Shown: positions 35,641 through 44,834 of the stretch, piece after piece
Numbering within the stretch: the stretch's first letter is position 1
How the letters are laid out: each line of letters starts with the position of its first letter
Source: Nostoc sp. FACHB-280
Lineage (GTDB): Bacteria; Cyanobacteriota; Cyanobacteriia; Cyanobacteriales; Nostocaceae
Length of the DNA: 64,000 nucleotides
Direction of reading: 5' to 3'
NCBI RefSeq assembly: GCF_014697615.1
Contig: NZ_JACJSD010000020.1
Coordinates: forward strand, 62,001-126,000
Notes under the pieces: generated by a model
The model's database searches: none
What the model saw: the letters and a program-made list of their open reading frames with translations, nothing else
Told to the model about the DNA's origin: nothing
Translations under genes and position numbers: made by a program

Positions 35641-35645
35641 ACTAC

Positions 35646-36485
35646 TCAGGTTGTCTTAGTGCCAGGAAGATAACGGTAAGGTAGGGCAACGGCTGTAGGT
35701 TTGACGGTTGGTTGGGGAGTACCACCTTCACGGCTGTTGTCGGGGATATTCATATCTCTAATTTGGGAGACAACGGAGGCGGTTATGCGTTGATAATTGC
35801 GTTCGTTGGTAATGATGTTCCCAGCCATTGCCATGAAGTTGCTAGGAATTACGCGCCGAATTTCTTCTTTGGTGGCATAACCTGTGGTGCGGGCGCTGTA
35901 GAAGGAACGACCACCCAGGAAGTTGAGGGTTTGGCGATCGCGCCAGTAAGCGTCGTAGCGTGGGTTAACTAAGTTAAAGGGTCTGTCTTTAAAGCGGCGG
36001 CGTTGGTAAGGTACGATATCATCTCCAAAGTTTTGCTGATATTCGTCGCTGTCTAGCAATGCGTCGATAAACCCGTGTAAACCTTTGGTGGCAATGACAA
36101 TTGACCAGGCAATTTCCTCATCTTTATTATAGGCAGCCCGACCCAAAAACCTCTTTAAGGTGATATCTACTAAACGGTAGTTGGAGTTGATATCTGCTAC
36201 TTGGGTGCGGTAAACTTCCGATTTACCCAAGCCGCGAACAAAATCTCGGACGTTAATTGCCCGATTCCGCAGTTGTGATTCTAAAAAGGTTTGGCGGTTG
36301 CTTTTGAGAATAAGTTGTTCGCTGAAGATTTGCCGATAAGCTGCCCAGATGATGGCATCAATATCTTTATCGTCAATGGCAGCAGATAAGCGATAAATAG
36401 TTGGGGTATCTTCGTTGGGTACTTCGTATCCTTCTACCCGTTGGTTTTGGGAACTTGGTGAATATTCAAGTAGTGGTATTGACAT
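35646..36485 (-). CDS. cpcG1: Phycobilisome rod-core linker CpcG1
   Basis: The longest of the four CpcG copies (279 residues). It has the linker domain ([72 protein letters not shown]) and an ~85-residue tail containing SFYSARTTGYATKEEIRRV and ending in a Pro-rich segment. Long tails of this sort attach rods to the core. Start ATG at 36485 follows cpcF by 40 bases. Confidence 0.93.
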   Translation of the reverse strand: MSIPLLEYSPSSQNQRVEGYEVPNEDTPTIYRLSAAIDDKDIDAIIWAAYRQIFSEQLILKSNRQTFLESQLRNRAINVRDFVRGLGKSEVYRTQVADINSNYRLVDITLKRFLGRAAYNKDEEIAWSIVIATKGLHGFIDALLDSDEYQQNFGDDIVPYQRRRFKDRPFNLVNPRYDAYWRDRQTLNFLGGRSFYSARTTGYATKEEIRRVIPSNFMAMAGNIITNERNYQRITASVVSQIRDMNIPDNSREGGTPQPTVKPTAVALPYRYLPGTKTT

Positions 36486-36525
36486 ATTTACTTTTACCTT
36501 GTTTTATGGTAGACAAACAAGCTTA

Positions 36526-37125
36526 TTAACGATAAGCTAGTTGCACACGAGCGCGGACGGATTTTTCGGCATCGGTTGTGAGCATTTCGTTGAGTCTGGC
36601 GAAAATAGGCTGTTGTAAATCGCTATTTTTTGCCAAGGCTTGTAAACCCACAACGGCAGCATACCGAATTGACCATTCAGAGTCTTGAGAAATAAATATA
36701 AGGGTTTCTAAGGCTCTTTTGGGTGCTGTATGGCTTTCGGGAAAATCTAGCTTATGCCAGTGTAAGTTTCCTAAACCTTTGGCAGCAGCACGGCGGACAC
36801 TAGGGGCAAAGTCTGTAGCAGCTGCACTGACTAATAAATCTAAAGCACGAGGGTCTGCGATCGCCGCTAAGGTGCGAATCGAATAAGCCCGCGCGCCATA
36901 GTTGTAGTCATCAATTTGAGATATTAGCTGCGGTACTGCCACTTCTCCCATTTCTGTGAGGGCGGCGGCGGCTACTACTGCGGCGGCTGGATTGTTATAT
37001 CCAAACACGGCAATCAAAGTAGGAATTGCAGCTATATCTTTTGTGGCTGCCAAGTTCTGCACTGCTGTCACCATTTTTGCTGGTGTATCTGCTAGGGCGA
37101 CGGCACGAATTAGTTCTTCAGTCAT
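36526..37125 (-). CDS. cpcF: Phycocyanobilin lyase subunit CpcF
   Basis: CpcF forms a heterodimer with CpcE that attaches phycocyanobilin to Cys84 of the phycocyanin alpha subunit. The 199-residue protein is built of HEAT-like helical repeats: DIAAIPTLIAVFGYNN, MGEVAVPQLISQIDDYNYG and APSVRRAAAKGLGNLHW. It has no NHCxGN motif, unlike PecF. It follows cpcE after 73 bases filled with heptad repeats. Confidence 0.93.
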   Translation of the reverse strand: MTEELIRAVALADTPAKMVTAVQNLAATKDIAAIPTLIAVFGYNNPAAAVVAAAALTEMGEVAVPQLISQIDDYNYGARAYSIRTLAAIADPRALDLLVSAAATDFAPSVRRAAAKGLGNLHWHKLDFPESHTAPKRALETLIFISQDSEWSIRYAAVVGLQALAKNSDLQQPIFARLNEMLTTDAEKSVRARVQLAYR

Positions 37126-37198
37126 TGGTCGTTAGTCATTGGTCAATAGTCACTTGTCATCAGCTTTTGACCAATGACAAAAGACAAAAGACAAGTGA
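37126..37198. repeat. Heptad inverted repeat between cpcE and cpcF
   Basis: GGTCGTT, AGTCATT, GGTCAAT, AGTCACT, TGTCATC on one side and ATGACAA, AAGACAA, AAGACAA, GTGACTA on the other. The RNA would form a long hairpin inside the operon and could separate expression of the two lyase genes. Confidence 0.8.
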
Positions 37199-38029
37199 CT
37201 ATAAAAGTGAATCCATCAAGTTCATTACCCGAATTGCATCATCAGATACAGCAAGTTTCTCTAACTCATCTGTTAATTGATGCTCTAGCAATCCTTTGAG
37301 GGCAATAAGTTTGAAGCTATTTTCGACCTGAGCTTGAGCGATCGCTTCTGCTGCTGCCAAATACCCAATTGCACCCAAATCCCCTAAGACAACGCGGCGT
37401 AATTTCAGATCACCTGTTGCCAACATTTTCACTAACCTGTCTCCGTAGATAGGGTTTCGTGTGAGTTGGTACATGGCTCTGGCTGCGGCGCATTGTACTC
37501 GTGGTAATGGATGCTCTAGGAAAGGCTCTATGAGTGGAGTTGCCTCAGTGGAGTTGATGGCTCCCAAGGCTTCTAGGACTGCTTCGTAGGGCTGGGTTAG
37601 ATGAGGGAGTCCCGGTACTTGCACGGCCTCGGCTACACCCCCATCTAACATTTTGATCAGTGCTGGTGCGGCAGTGCGATCGCGCAGCATTTCTAAAGAT
37701 TGGGCAGCCGCTTCGCGCACATAGAAATCAGAACATTCTAGGCATTCAATTAAGCTTGGTACTGCTCTGGCATCACCTAACTTACCTAATGCTCTAGCTG
37801 CATTCCGGCGCAGAGGATAACCTCCGAGTTCTGTTCTATCAGCTTCATCTTCTAATGCTGCAATTAACGCATCTACAGCATCTGCGCTGTTAACCCGGAA
37901 CTTGCCCAGCCACCAAGCTGCATAATAGCGGAGACTTAAATCTGGTGATTGCAGGTTAGCGATCGCTATATCTGGTGTGAGCTGAGGCCCGTTCTCTGGG
38001 GCAATTTGCTCCCCACTGGGTTCTATCAT
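37199..38029 (-). CDS. cpcE: Phycocyanobilin lyase subunit CpcE
   Basis: The 276-residue HEAT-repeat protein is the larger half of the CpcE/CpcF lyase for the phycocyanin alpha subunit. The family start LRYYAAWWLGKFRV is clear, followed by repeats such as DARAVPSLIECLECSDFYVR and RVQCAAARAMYQLTRNPIYG. Gene order cpcD-cpcE-cpcF and paralogy to PecE (41893-42666) support the call. Only 10 bases separate it from cpcD. Confidence 0.95.
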   Translation of the reverse strand: MIEPSGEQIAPENGPQLTPDIAIANLQSPDLSLRYYAAWWLGKFRVNSADAVDALIAALEDEADRTELGGYPLRRNAARALGKLGDARAVPSLIECLECSDFYVREAAAQSLEMLRDRTAAPALIKMLDGGVAEAVQVPGLPHLTQPYEAVLEALGAINSTEATPLIEPFLEHPLPRVQCAAARAMYQLTRNPIYGDRLVKMLATGDLKLRRVVLGDLGAIGYLAAAEAIAQAQVENSFKLIALKGLLEHQLTDELEKLAVSDDAIRVMNLMDSLL

Positions 38030-38039
38030 TGCCAGGGGA

Positions 38040-38282
38040 TTATTCCTCGTCAGCAGTTAATGGCTCAATCTTGACGATTTTGCCACCCAGACGGGTAATT
38101 CTTTGGTATTCTTCATTCATCCGGCTATATGGCACGGTAATAAATACGCTACCGCTATTGCGAATGTTGTATTTATTTCTGTCAGTTTCGGAGTTTTGCC
38201 GCAAGCCTACAACTTCGTAGCGAAACACACGACTAGCAGAAGAAGAAACGCTACTAGCACCCAATGTGGTTTGACCGAACAT
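38040..38282 (-). CDS. cpcD: Small rod-capping linker CpcD
   Basis: The 80-residue protein is the distal rod-capping linker that limits rod length. It matches the CpcD domain: SRVFRYEVVGLRQNSE, SVFITVPYSRMNEEYQRIT and GGKIVKIEPL. The same domain forms the C-terminus of CpcC and PecC. It follows cpcC after 45 bases with a likely AGGAG-type ribosome site. Confidence 0.95.
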   Translation of the reverse strand: MFGQTTLGASSVSSSASRVFRYEVVGLRQNSETDRNKYNIRNSGSVFITVPYSRMNEEYQRITRLGGKIVKIEPLTADEE

Positions 38283-38327
38283 TACTTCTATATCTCCTGT
38301 TTGGTTTACAATCCCTAGAGCAGCAAT

Positions 38328-39188
38328 TTAAGCTGGGGTAACGCTGGCTATTTTGCCACCTTGCTTATGGATTTGCTGAATTTTTTCAGAAAGACGTTCG
38401 TAAGGTACGATAAAAGCTGTGCTGCTTCTTCTCACACTCGGATAGCCGGGATTGCGAAGTCCTGTAACTTCAATCCGGTAAACACGATCAGCTTGCCCGA
38501 CAGCGTTGCCTAAATTCCGCTTCGGAGCTAAGTCTGCTGTTGCACGGAAACTCCAGTTGCTATTGCTGCCGGAGGGGCCAACAATTGAAGATGCTAGATT
38601 GCTCGCTAATTCCCGCGCTAACCGTGGCTTTTTACCTTCTACTTGGGCGCGATCGCTATTGGCATAGCCTCTGTATAACCGGAATATCCGGTTAAATCCT
38701 ACTGTCTTCTGCCCAGGCTGAGTTTCAAAACCACGATAGTAAGGTACGATGTTATCGCCAAAGTTGTTTTGATACTCTACAGAATCAATGTAAGAGTCAA
38801 TTTCTGCGTCGTAGCCTTTGTTTTGGTACAAGTCGAGGTGATAAACAACTTCTGACTCATCGTAAGGAGCGCGACCCAACAAATGCTTATAGTTGAGTTC
38901 GATCAACCGAGTTTGGAAGCTGTTATAGAAAAACTTGGTTTTGTAGAGTTCTGATTTGGCAACGCTACGCACAAACTCCCGCACTGTCAGGTTTCCATCC
39001 CGCAGGAGTGATTCTGCGCTTACAAGGCGTTCTGATGCCATGATGTAATCATTACCCAAGACTTGCCGATACACGGCACGAATCACGGCTTCGACTTCTT
39101 CTTTGCTGGCGTTGGGGCGCAGTTCAACTCGACGTGCTTCGCTGTATGGCTCTGTCCCTAGCCTAGATGCTGCTGCTGTAATTGCCAT
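38328..39188 (-). CDS. cpcC: Phycocyanin rod linker CpcC
   Basis: The 286-residue rod linker joins phycocyanin hexamers. An N-terminal PBS linker domain (about 15-165: [50 protein letters not shown]) is followed by a CpcD-like domain (about 228-286: [34 protein letters not shown]). It is preceded by a hairpin that separates it from cpcBA, which would lower its level relative to the subunits. Confidence 0.95.
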   Translation of the reverse strand: MAITAAASRLGTEPYSEARRVELRPNASKEEVEAVIRAVYRQVLGNDYIMASERLVSAESLLRDGNLTVREFVRSVAKSELYKTKFFYNSFQTRLIELNYKHLLGRAPYDESEVVYHLDLYQNKGYDAEIDSYIDSVEYQNNFGDNIVPYYRGFETQPGQKTVGFNRIFRLYRGYANSDRAQVEGKKPRLARELASNLASSIVGPSGSNSNWSFRATADLAPKRNLGNAVGQADRVYRIEVTGLRNPGYPSVRRSSTAFIVPYERLSEKIQQIHKQGGKIASVTPA

Positions 39189-39270
39189 CTTTTATCCCCT
39201 TATTGATGTTCGGCGGTTTCGGCCGACTGCTTGCTCAAAAAAGCTTTTTACCTATCCCTACATAAAACTA

Positions 39271-39333
39271 TGCCCGGAGCTTGATCCAACTGCTAGGTGA
39301 TTTCCATCCAGCACTTGCATCCCTCTCCGGGCA
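39271..39333 (-). terminator. Hairpin between cpcA and cpcC (attenuator)
   Basis: On the transcribed strand TGCCCGGAG, ten bases after the cpcA stop, pairs with CTCCGGGCA. A stem-loop here is known in other cyanobacteria to protect or end the abundant cpcBA message while allowing some read-through. Confidence 0.75.
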
Positions 39334-39342
39334 GAAAACTAT

Positions 39343-39834
39343 CTAGCTGAGAGCGTTGATAGCGTAGTCGATGTAGGTGTTAGCTTCGTTAGCAGCTTGA
39401 CCAGACAAACCATGATTAGCTTTGATGTATTTCAGAGCTTCTACGTACCAGCTAGGAGATAAATCAAAGGAGCTGTTGATTTCAGCCAAACCAGCAATCA
39501 GGTATTCATCCAAGGGGCCAGTACCACCAGCTACTAAGCTGTAGGTGATGATGCGGAGGTAGTGACCAACGTCACGAGCGCACTTGGATTTACCACGGCT
39601 GTCAGCAGCAAAGTTAGGGCCGGGTGTTTGGGTGGTGTAGGGGAATTTTTGGTAAACAGCTTGGGTTGCACCGTCAATCAAGCGTTGAGCGTTGGAGGTC
39701 AAACCACGAGCAGCTTCCATGCTGGCAGCAGCACGTACATAACGACCGTTAACAGCTTGTAATTCGGTGTTGCTCAGGAAACGTCCTTGGGTATCAGCAG
39801 CTGCGATAGCTTCGGTAATTGGTGTTTTAACCAT
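39343..39834 (-). CDS. cpcA: C-phycocyanin alpha subunit
   Basis: The 163-residue globin-fold phycobiliprotein carries phycocyanobilin on C85 of this numbering ([13 protein letters not shown]; conventional Cys84). Other landmarks are [14 protein letters not shown] and [18 protein letters not shown]. It pairs with CpcB into the (alpha-beta) monomer of rods. AAGGAG lies ahead of the ATG. Confidence 0.98.
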   Translation of the reverse strand: MVKTPITEAIAAADTQGRFLSNTELQAVNGRYVRAAASMEAARGLTSNAQRLIDGATQAVYQKFPYTTQTPGPNFAADSRGKSKCARDVGHYLRIITYSLVAGGTGPLDEYLIAGLAEINSSFDLSPSWYVEALKYIKANHGLSGQAANEANTYIDYAINALS

Positions 39835-39913
39835 CTTTTCAAATCTCCTTGGTATTTTTTAGTCTTTTTACCTGGTTGCCTAAATACTTTCGTATTGAGA
39901 CGTTGGACTACTA

Positions 39914-40435
39914 TTAAGCAACAGCAGCAGCAGCACGATCAAAGTAGCTTGCTACTTCGGAGATCAATGCACTGCAATCACCTTTGGTGATACCGTTGGG
40001 ATCGTTAGCGATCGCAATAGCTGCATCTTTCATTTTTTGAACGCCAACAGCTACGGAAGAACCAGGAGTACCTAGAGCGTTGTAGGTTTCACGCAAGCCG
40101 TTCAAGCAACGATCATCCAGGACACTTGCATCACCAGCCAAAATAGCGTAGGTTACATAGCGCAAAATGATTTCCATGTCGCGCAAGCAAGCAGCCATAC
40201 GACGGTTGGTGTAAGCGTTACCACCAGGAGCGATCAATTGGGGTTGTTCTTCAAACAAAGAACGAGCAGCGTTGGTAACGATCGCAGAAGCGTTGCTGGT
40301 GATCCGGTTAACAACATCTAGGCGCTTGCTGCCATCTTTAACAACAGCAGATAGAGCATCCAATTGCTCGTTGCTCAAGAACTCGCCTCTAGAATCGGCT
40401 TGAGAAGTTACCTTGGTGAATACATCTAATGTCAT
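39914..40435 (-). CDS. cpcB: C-phycocyanin beta subunit
   Basis: The 173-residue subunit has both chromophore cysteines: C83 in [11 protein letters not shown] (conventional Cys82) and C154 in TKGDCSALI (Cys153). The conserved methylated asparagine region [10 protein letters not shown] is present. AGGAGA precedes ATG. It is the first gene of the cpc part; its promoter should lie in the 563 bases upstream. Confidence 0.98.
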   Translation of the reverse strand: MTLDVFTKVTSQADSRGEFLSNEQLDALSAVVKDGSKRLDVVNRITSNASAIVTNAARSLFEEQPQLIAPGGNAYTNRRMAACLRDMEIILRYVTYAILAGDASVLDDRCLNGLRETYNALGTPGSSVAVGVQKMKDAAIAIANDPNGITKGDCSALISEVASYFDRAAAAVA

Positions 40436-40998
40436 GGACTCTAATCTCCTAATTCCTTAGTTGAGAGATGTCTCGATTAAAACTGGTAATGTTTTATCAA
40501 TTTAGGATGGAACCTAACAGACCAAGTAATCATTTCTCGTTTTGCTGCTCTCAAGTCCGCCTGTTGCTTCATGAGGAAAATTATGAGAACTAGGGTTTGT
40601 TTTATGAGAAACCAGCAAACTTTACGAATTGATTGCCTTGTTTATGTTCTGTCTGTTATTTACCCCTCCAGCTTATGTTTATACAACGCTATAGATCCTT
40701 TATTTGTTACAAATTGTGAATAAATAAGTTGCAGTCATAAGAACCACCTCAAATCCTTTACATACAAGGGCTGTAACTGAGAGAATCCGCTTTTTTCTGT
40801 TACACAACTTTATATTTGATAATTTTTTCCAAAAATATTGCGTGTTTAATATTTTCTTAAGCTTCTTAGAACCCTTACTGAGCAAGATATTGCTGTTTTA
40901 CATCAGTTGTCGCATCCGGAAGGTTATTGTGAAGAAACATAAAATAAATATTTCGCAACATTTTTGTGAGTGCTGGGTTTAGGGTCAAGAGACGATTC
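40436..40998. promoter_or_regulatory. cpc promoter region between pecF and cpcB
   Basis: Non-coding AT-rich region of 563 bases upstream of cpcB. The length and the high expression expected of cpcB make it the natural site of the cpc promoter and a long untranslated leader. No factor-binding motif was recognised; a 61-codon frame on the minus strand is not convincing. Confidence 0.5.
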
Positions 40999-41634
40999 TC
41001 ATCGGTCATAGGTCATGGGTAATTTGTTCGTTTTCCCTGACTCCACGGCTAAAGCTACGCGCGATCGCACCACAGGATCGGTTTCTTGAGCGATCGCAGT
41101 TTGTAAAGCCGCCTTTGCTTTTGGTGTCGCCAATTCTTGTAAAGACACAGCCGCCGCATAACGCAGTCCCCAATCTTCAGGAGAAACCAAAGCCCAAATT
41201 AATTTTTCTTGGACACAACCAATCACTTCTGCATCTTGAGAATTTATAGCAATTTTTCCTAACCCGCGTGCTGCAATTCGGCGCACATTACCTTGGCAAT
41301 GATTTGCTACAGTTGTCCCCAAAACTTCCGCTAACAAATCCATTGCCTCATCTGAACCAATTTGAGCTAAAGCTTGAATAATATATGCTTGCAATCCCTG
41401 ATCACGAGAAGTTTCATAAGTAGCAATTAAGGGTTTTACTGTTGCATTTCCCAACTTAACTAAAGCCTCTACCGCCGCATTTCTTACCATTGGGTGATGA
41501 TGAGTTAAAGCTGTAATTACTGCATTGATAGAGTCGATTTCTGGAGTATCAGCAACAGCTATAGCGGTAATTGATGTAATTGCTGCTTCTGGTGTTGCAG
41601 CCTGATTAATTTGGGCAATTAGTTGCTCATTCAT
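40999..41634 (-). CDS. pecF: Phycoerythrocyanin lyase-isomerase subunit PecF
   Basis: PecF with PecE attaches phycocyanobilin to PecA and isomerises it to phycoviolobilin. The ATG at 41634 is chosen because the frame upstream (30 codons) is hydrophobic and not conserved in the family; it gives 211 residues. The isomerase motif NHCQGN is at 111-116, with C113, exactly the NHCxGN known to be needed for isomerisation. HEAT-like repeats flank it (HPMVRNAAVEALVKLGN). Confidence 0.95.
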   Translation of the reverse strand: MNEQLIAQINQAATPEAAITSITAIAVADTPEIDSINAVITALTHHHPMVRNAAVEALVKLGNATVKPLIATYETSRDQGLQAYIIQALAQIGSDEAMDLLAEVLGTTVANHCQGNVRRIAARGLGKIAINSQDAEVIGCVQEKLIWALVSPEDWGLRYAAAVSLQELATPKAKAALQTAIAQETDPVVRSRVALAVESGKTNKLPMTYDR

Positions 41635-41892
41635 GGTTCTGCTCACTGATAAAAAATTGCATGGCAAAAAAGTAAAAAGGTAAAAGGCAAAAGTAAAAAT
41701 AATTTTTTGCCCTGGAATTTGCAAAAAATCAATGATTTATCTTATGGAGCGTTCATCCTGCCTACTATATATTAAGGGACACTGATGATATCCAGCCCAC
41801 AAGAAAATTTAAGTTTTTAATGAAAATTCTTTTTTACTTTTGCCTTTTTACTTTTTACTTGTGATACTAATTTCAAAAATGTATTTTGATTT
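41635..41892. other. pecE-pecF gap with repeat remnants
   Basis: Contains the pair AGTAAAAAGGTAAAAGGCAA (41668-41687) and, inverted, TTTTTACTTTTGCCTTTTTACTTTTT (near 41830), plus a CCCACAAGAAAATTT fragment also seen near 28441. No gene. Confidence 0.55.
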
Positions 41893-42666
41893 TTAAAGTT
41901 GAATTAGTAAATTATCTATCGCTTGAAAAATTAATAAAGCTGTCTCTTCGGCATAACTATGACTTTCCAGCAGTGCTTCTAAAATGCGCTTTAAGTTTAA
42001 TAACTTCAAACTATTAGGAACCTGGGCTGTTAAGATAGCCTGGATAGCTTGTTGATGACCAACTGCGCCTAAGTCAAAAACTGCCGCCCAACGTAAATAC
42101 ATATTGTCGTGGTTGAGGTTTTTGACGATACGTTCAATGTATTCGGGTTGTTGCGTTAACAGATACATATATCGCGCCGCCGCACATTGAACTCGTTCTG
42201 AAGGATGTTGCAAAAAATCTTCGATTTGCGGACGTGCTGACCAAACTTGGAGTGTTGCTAATGCTTCAATCAAGGCTTCATAAGGTTGTTCTTGACTGGT
42301 TGCTAACAGATGTAACAAAGGAGTCACAGCCCTTTTGTCACCAATAGCAGCTAAAGCTGCGATCGCAGCTTCCCTTAAACGCAAATCCTCATCGCACTCT
42401 AACGCTTTTACTAACGCTGGTACAGCTTGGGGATTTTTCAATTGTCCTAATGCGCGGGCGGCTTGACGGCGTAGCGGATAACCCCCGCCGGGAATGCGAT
42501 AACGTTCATCAGACAAAGCCTCGCATAACGCCACACAGCCAGCTTGCACTTGATGTTTACCCAACCACCAAGCAGCATAATAACGAATTTGATTATCTTC
42601 ACTAGATAATGCTGCGATCGCACTTTCTGGTGAAAGAATTGGTTCAGCAGAGTTAGTAATAGTCAT
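41893..42666 (-). CDS. pecE: Phycoerythrocyanin lyase-isomerase subunit PecE
   Basis: The 257-residue HEAT-repeat protein is the paralogue of CpcE. The family start IRYYAAWWLGKHQV is present, followed by GGGYPLRRQAARALGQLKNP and RVQCAAARYMYLLTQQPEYI. It works with PecF on PecA Cys84. Its place between pecC and pecF is as in Anabaena. Confidence 0.95.
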   Translation of the reverse strand: MTITNSAEPILSPESAIAALSSEDNQIRYYAAWWLGKHQVQAGCVALCEALSDERYRIPGGGYPLRRQAARALGQLKNPQAVPALVKALECDEDLRLREAAIAALAAIGDKRAVTPLLHLLATSQEQPYEALIEALATLQVWSARPQIEDFLQHPSERVQCAAARYMYLLTQQPEYIERIVKNLNHDNMYLRWAAVFDLGAVGHQQAIQAILTAQVPNSLKLLNLKRILEALLESHSYAEETALLIFQAIDNLLIQL

Positions 42667-42671
42667 AGTGA

Positions 42672-42755
42672 AAAGGGTGTAAGGGATTAAGGGTGTAGGG
42701 GTGTAGGGATTTTTTTACACCCGTATACCCCTACACCCTTACACCCTATCAAAAA
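42672..42755. repeat. GTGTAAGG inverted repeat between pecC and pecE
   Basis: AGGGTGTAAGGGATTAAGGG and GGTGTAGGGGTGTAGGG are followed by the complement CACCCGTATACCCCTACACC and CTTACACCCT, a long imperfect hairpin. Confidence 0.75.
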
Positions 42756-42780
42756 GAGAATTCCTGATTTTTGCTGAAAT

Positions 42781-43617
42781 TTAAACTTGCAAAATGTTGA
42801 TGATCTTACCGCCGCGCTTGTGAATTTCTTGGTAGGTAGCTGAGAGACGTTCGTAAGGTACAGTGTAAACTTGACGGCTACGGCGTACTGAAGCTTTAGA
42901 GCCAATTGTACCGGCGATCGCTTCAATTACAAACATCCGACTATCTCCGCGTTGAGCCGCACTAATTAAAGTTGGTGCAACAGAGGTAAAACCTGTGCCG
43001 GCGGAAGTAGGCGGTAAAATTCCATTAGCTAAATTCAACGAAACTTTAGTCCGCAAGCGAGAATTTTTTCGCCCCATTTGAGCATTATCACTATTACCAG
43101 AACCGCGATAAAGCTCAAATATGCGATTAAACCCGACGGTTTTCATGCCTGGAATTGATTGAAATCCTCGGTGATAAGGCACAACAGAATTCCCAAAAGC
43201 ATTGTCATATTCTGGGCTGTAAATGTAAGATTCAATATCTGCATCATAGCCACGCGCAGCATATAAATCTACATGGTAAGCAATCTCTGATTGATCGTAA
43301 GGCGCACGTCCCAATAAGTGCTTATAGTTTAATTCGATAAAACGCACTTGGGAGTTGTTATAAAAAAAGCATTCTTTGTAAAATTCCGATTTTGCCAAAG
43401 TCTCAACAAATTGCCGCACGCTAATTTTGCCATTCCGCAATAAAGCTTCAGCACTAGTAAATTTTTGGCTGGCATAGATTCCCTGACGACCAAAAGTTTG
43501 CTGATAAGCGGCGCGAAATACTTTTTGTAATTCGTCTTCGCTCCAATTTTGGCGTAGCTCTACTTTAATGCCAATTTCATTTCTAATGCCTAGTCGGTCT
43601 GCAACAGAAGCACTCAT
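42781..43617 (-). CDS. pecC: Phycoerythrocyanin-associated rod linker PecC
   Basis: A 278-residue rod linker with the PBS linker domain ([53 protein letters not shown]) and a C-terminal CpcD-like domain ([32 protein letters not shown]). It is the paralogue of CpcC and holds the phycoerythrocyanin hexamer at the rod end. Confidence 0.95.
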   Translation of the reverse strand: MSASVADRLGIRNEIGIKVELRQNWSEDELQKVFRAAYQQTFGRQGIYASQKFTSAEALLRNGKISVRQFVETLAKSEFYKECFFYNNSQVRFIELNYKHLLGRAPYDQSEIAYHVDLYAARGYDADIESYIYSPEYDNAFGNSVVPYHRGFQSIPGMKTVGFNRIFELYRGSGNSDNAQMGRKNSRLRTKVSLNLANGILPPTSAGTGFTSVAPTLISAAQRGDSRMFVIEAIAGTIGSKASVRRSRQVYTVPYERLSATYQEIHKRGGKIINILQV

Positions 43618-43659
43618 TTAGACTATCGCTCCTTTTGAAATTTTGGTTAGCCATAAATT

Positions 43660-43743
43660 TGGGTCTTTGGCAGTAGATAACAGCAACAATTAAAGTAGAA
43701 ACTTTTCCTACTAATTGAGCAATTCTCTATTGACAAAGACCCA
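43660..43743 (-). terminator. Hairpin between pecA and pecC (attenuator)
   Basis: On the transcribed strand TGGGTCTTTG, just after the pecA stop, pairs with CAAAGACCCA, a perfect 10-base stem with an inner secondary structure. It matches in position the hairpin between cpcA and cpcC. Confidence 0.7.
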
Positions 43744-43753
43744 TAAGTTTGTA

Positions 43754-44242
43754 TTAGCTTAAAGCGTTAATTGCATAGTTGAGGTATGTGTTAGCTTCAC
43801 CAGCAACATCACCATTTAAACCATGATTGTCACGCACAAATTCCAAAGCTGCTACATACCAACTAGGAGATAAACCCAAAGCACTATTGAGTTCACTTAA
43901 ACCAGCAACTACATATTCATCTAAGGGGCCAGTACCGCCAACAACACAGCAATAGCTGATGGTGCGGAGATAGTGATCAATATCGCGTACACACTTGGAT
44001 TTACCTTCGGGAGTAGACGCATATTGAGGGCCACTCATTTGAGTGGTGTAGGGGAATTTTTGATAAACATGATTAGCAGCGGCTTCTGCCCATTTTTTGC
44101 CATTATTGCTAAATGCTTTCGCAGCTTCTAAACCTGCACGAGCGCGGTTGAAACGACCAAATACTGCTTGCATTTCGGTATTGCTGAGATAAGAACCGCG
44201 CAAATCAGCAGCAGCGATCGCTTCTGTTAAAGGTGTTTTCAT
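43754..44242 (-). CDS. pecA: Phycoerythrocyanin alpha subunit
   Basis: The 162-residue phycobiliprotein has its bilin cysteine C84 in [13 protein letters not shown]; PecE/F load phycoviolobilin here. The CC pair in [15 protein letters not shown] is a feature of PecA and not of CpcA. It is otherwise closely similar to CpcA. The absorbance of PEC near 570 nm extends rods toward green-yellow light. Confidence 0.97.
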   Translation of the reverse strand: MKTPLTEAIAAADLRGSYLSNTEMQAVFGRFNRARAGLEAAKAFSNNGKKWAEAAANHVYQKFPYTTQMSGPQYASTPEGKSKCVRDIDHYLRTISYCCVVGGTGPLDEYVVAGLSELNSALGLSPSWYVAALEFVRDNHGLNGDVAGEANTYLNYAINALS

Positions 44243-44315
44243 AATTCTCCTAATCTCCTCGATTTTTGACTAATTCTTAACAACCAGTTTGAGAAAAGTT
44301 GGGACAAGTAATTTA

Positions 44316-44834
44316 TTAAACAACAGCACTTGCAGCGCGATCAAAGTAGCTGGCTAATTCAGCAATTAATTGGCTACAATCACCTTTTGTGATCCCTTTG
44401 GGGTCATTAGCGATCGCAATAGCAGCATCTTTCATTTTTTGAATTCCCGAAGCTACAGCATCACCAGGAGTACCCAGTGCTTGATAGGTTTCACGCAGAC
44501 CATTTAAGCAGCGATCGTCCATTGTGCTGGCATCACCTGCTAATACAGAATAAGTAACGTAACGCAGAATAAATCCTAAGTCACGGATACATGCAGCTTG
44601 GTTGCGGTTGTGGAAACAAGCACCACCAGCATTAAAAATTTGTGGACGTTCAGCCACTAAAGACCGATAAGCATTAGCCACAATTGAGGAAGCATTACTG
44701 GTAAGTCTGTTAACGATATCTAACCGCTTATTGCTATCAGCAACCATTGCTGATAATGCGTTAATTTCTTCACCACTTAAATATGAACCTTTTTTATCGG
44801 CTTGTTCAACTACTTTGGAAAAAGCGTCGAGCAT
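44316..44834 (-). CDS. pecB: Phycoerythrocyanin beta subunit
   Basis: The 172-residue subunit has C82 ([12 protein letters not shown]) and C153 (KGDCSQLI) for two phycocyanobilins. GGAGGAA lies ahead of the ATG. It is the first gene of the pec-cpc cluster. PEC in Anabaena is favoured at low light; the regulatory region would be upstream. Confidence 0.97.
   Translation of the reverse strand: MLDAFSKVVEQADKKGSYLSGEEINALSAMVADSNKRLDIVNRLTSNASSIVANAYRSLVAERPQIFNAGGACFHNRNQAACIRDLGFILRYVTYSVLAGDASTMDDRCLNGLRETYQALGTPGDAVASGIQKMKDAAIAIANDPKGITKGDCSQLIAELASYFDRAASAVV

Noticed and set aside
40700-40885. 61-codon minus-strand frame in the cpc promoter region
   Set aside because: No ribosome site and Lys/Leu-rich content expected from AT-rich DNA; more likely untranslated leader.
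41635-41724. 30-residue hydrophobic N-terminal extension of PecF
   Set aside because: Derived from a repeat-rich gap; PecF homologues start at the MNEQ methionine.
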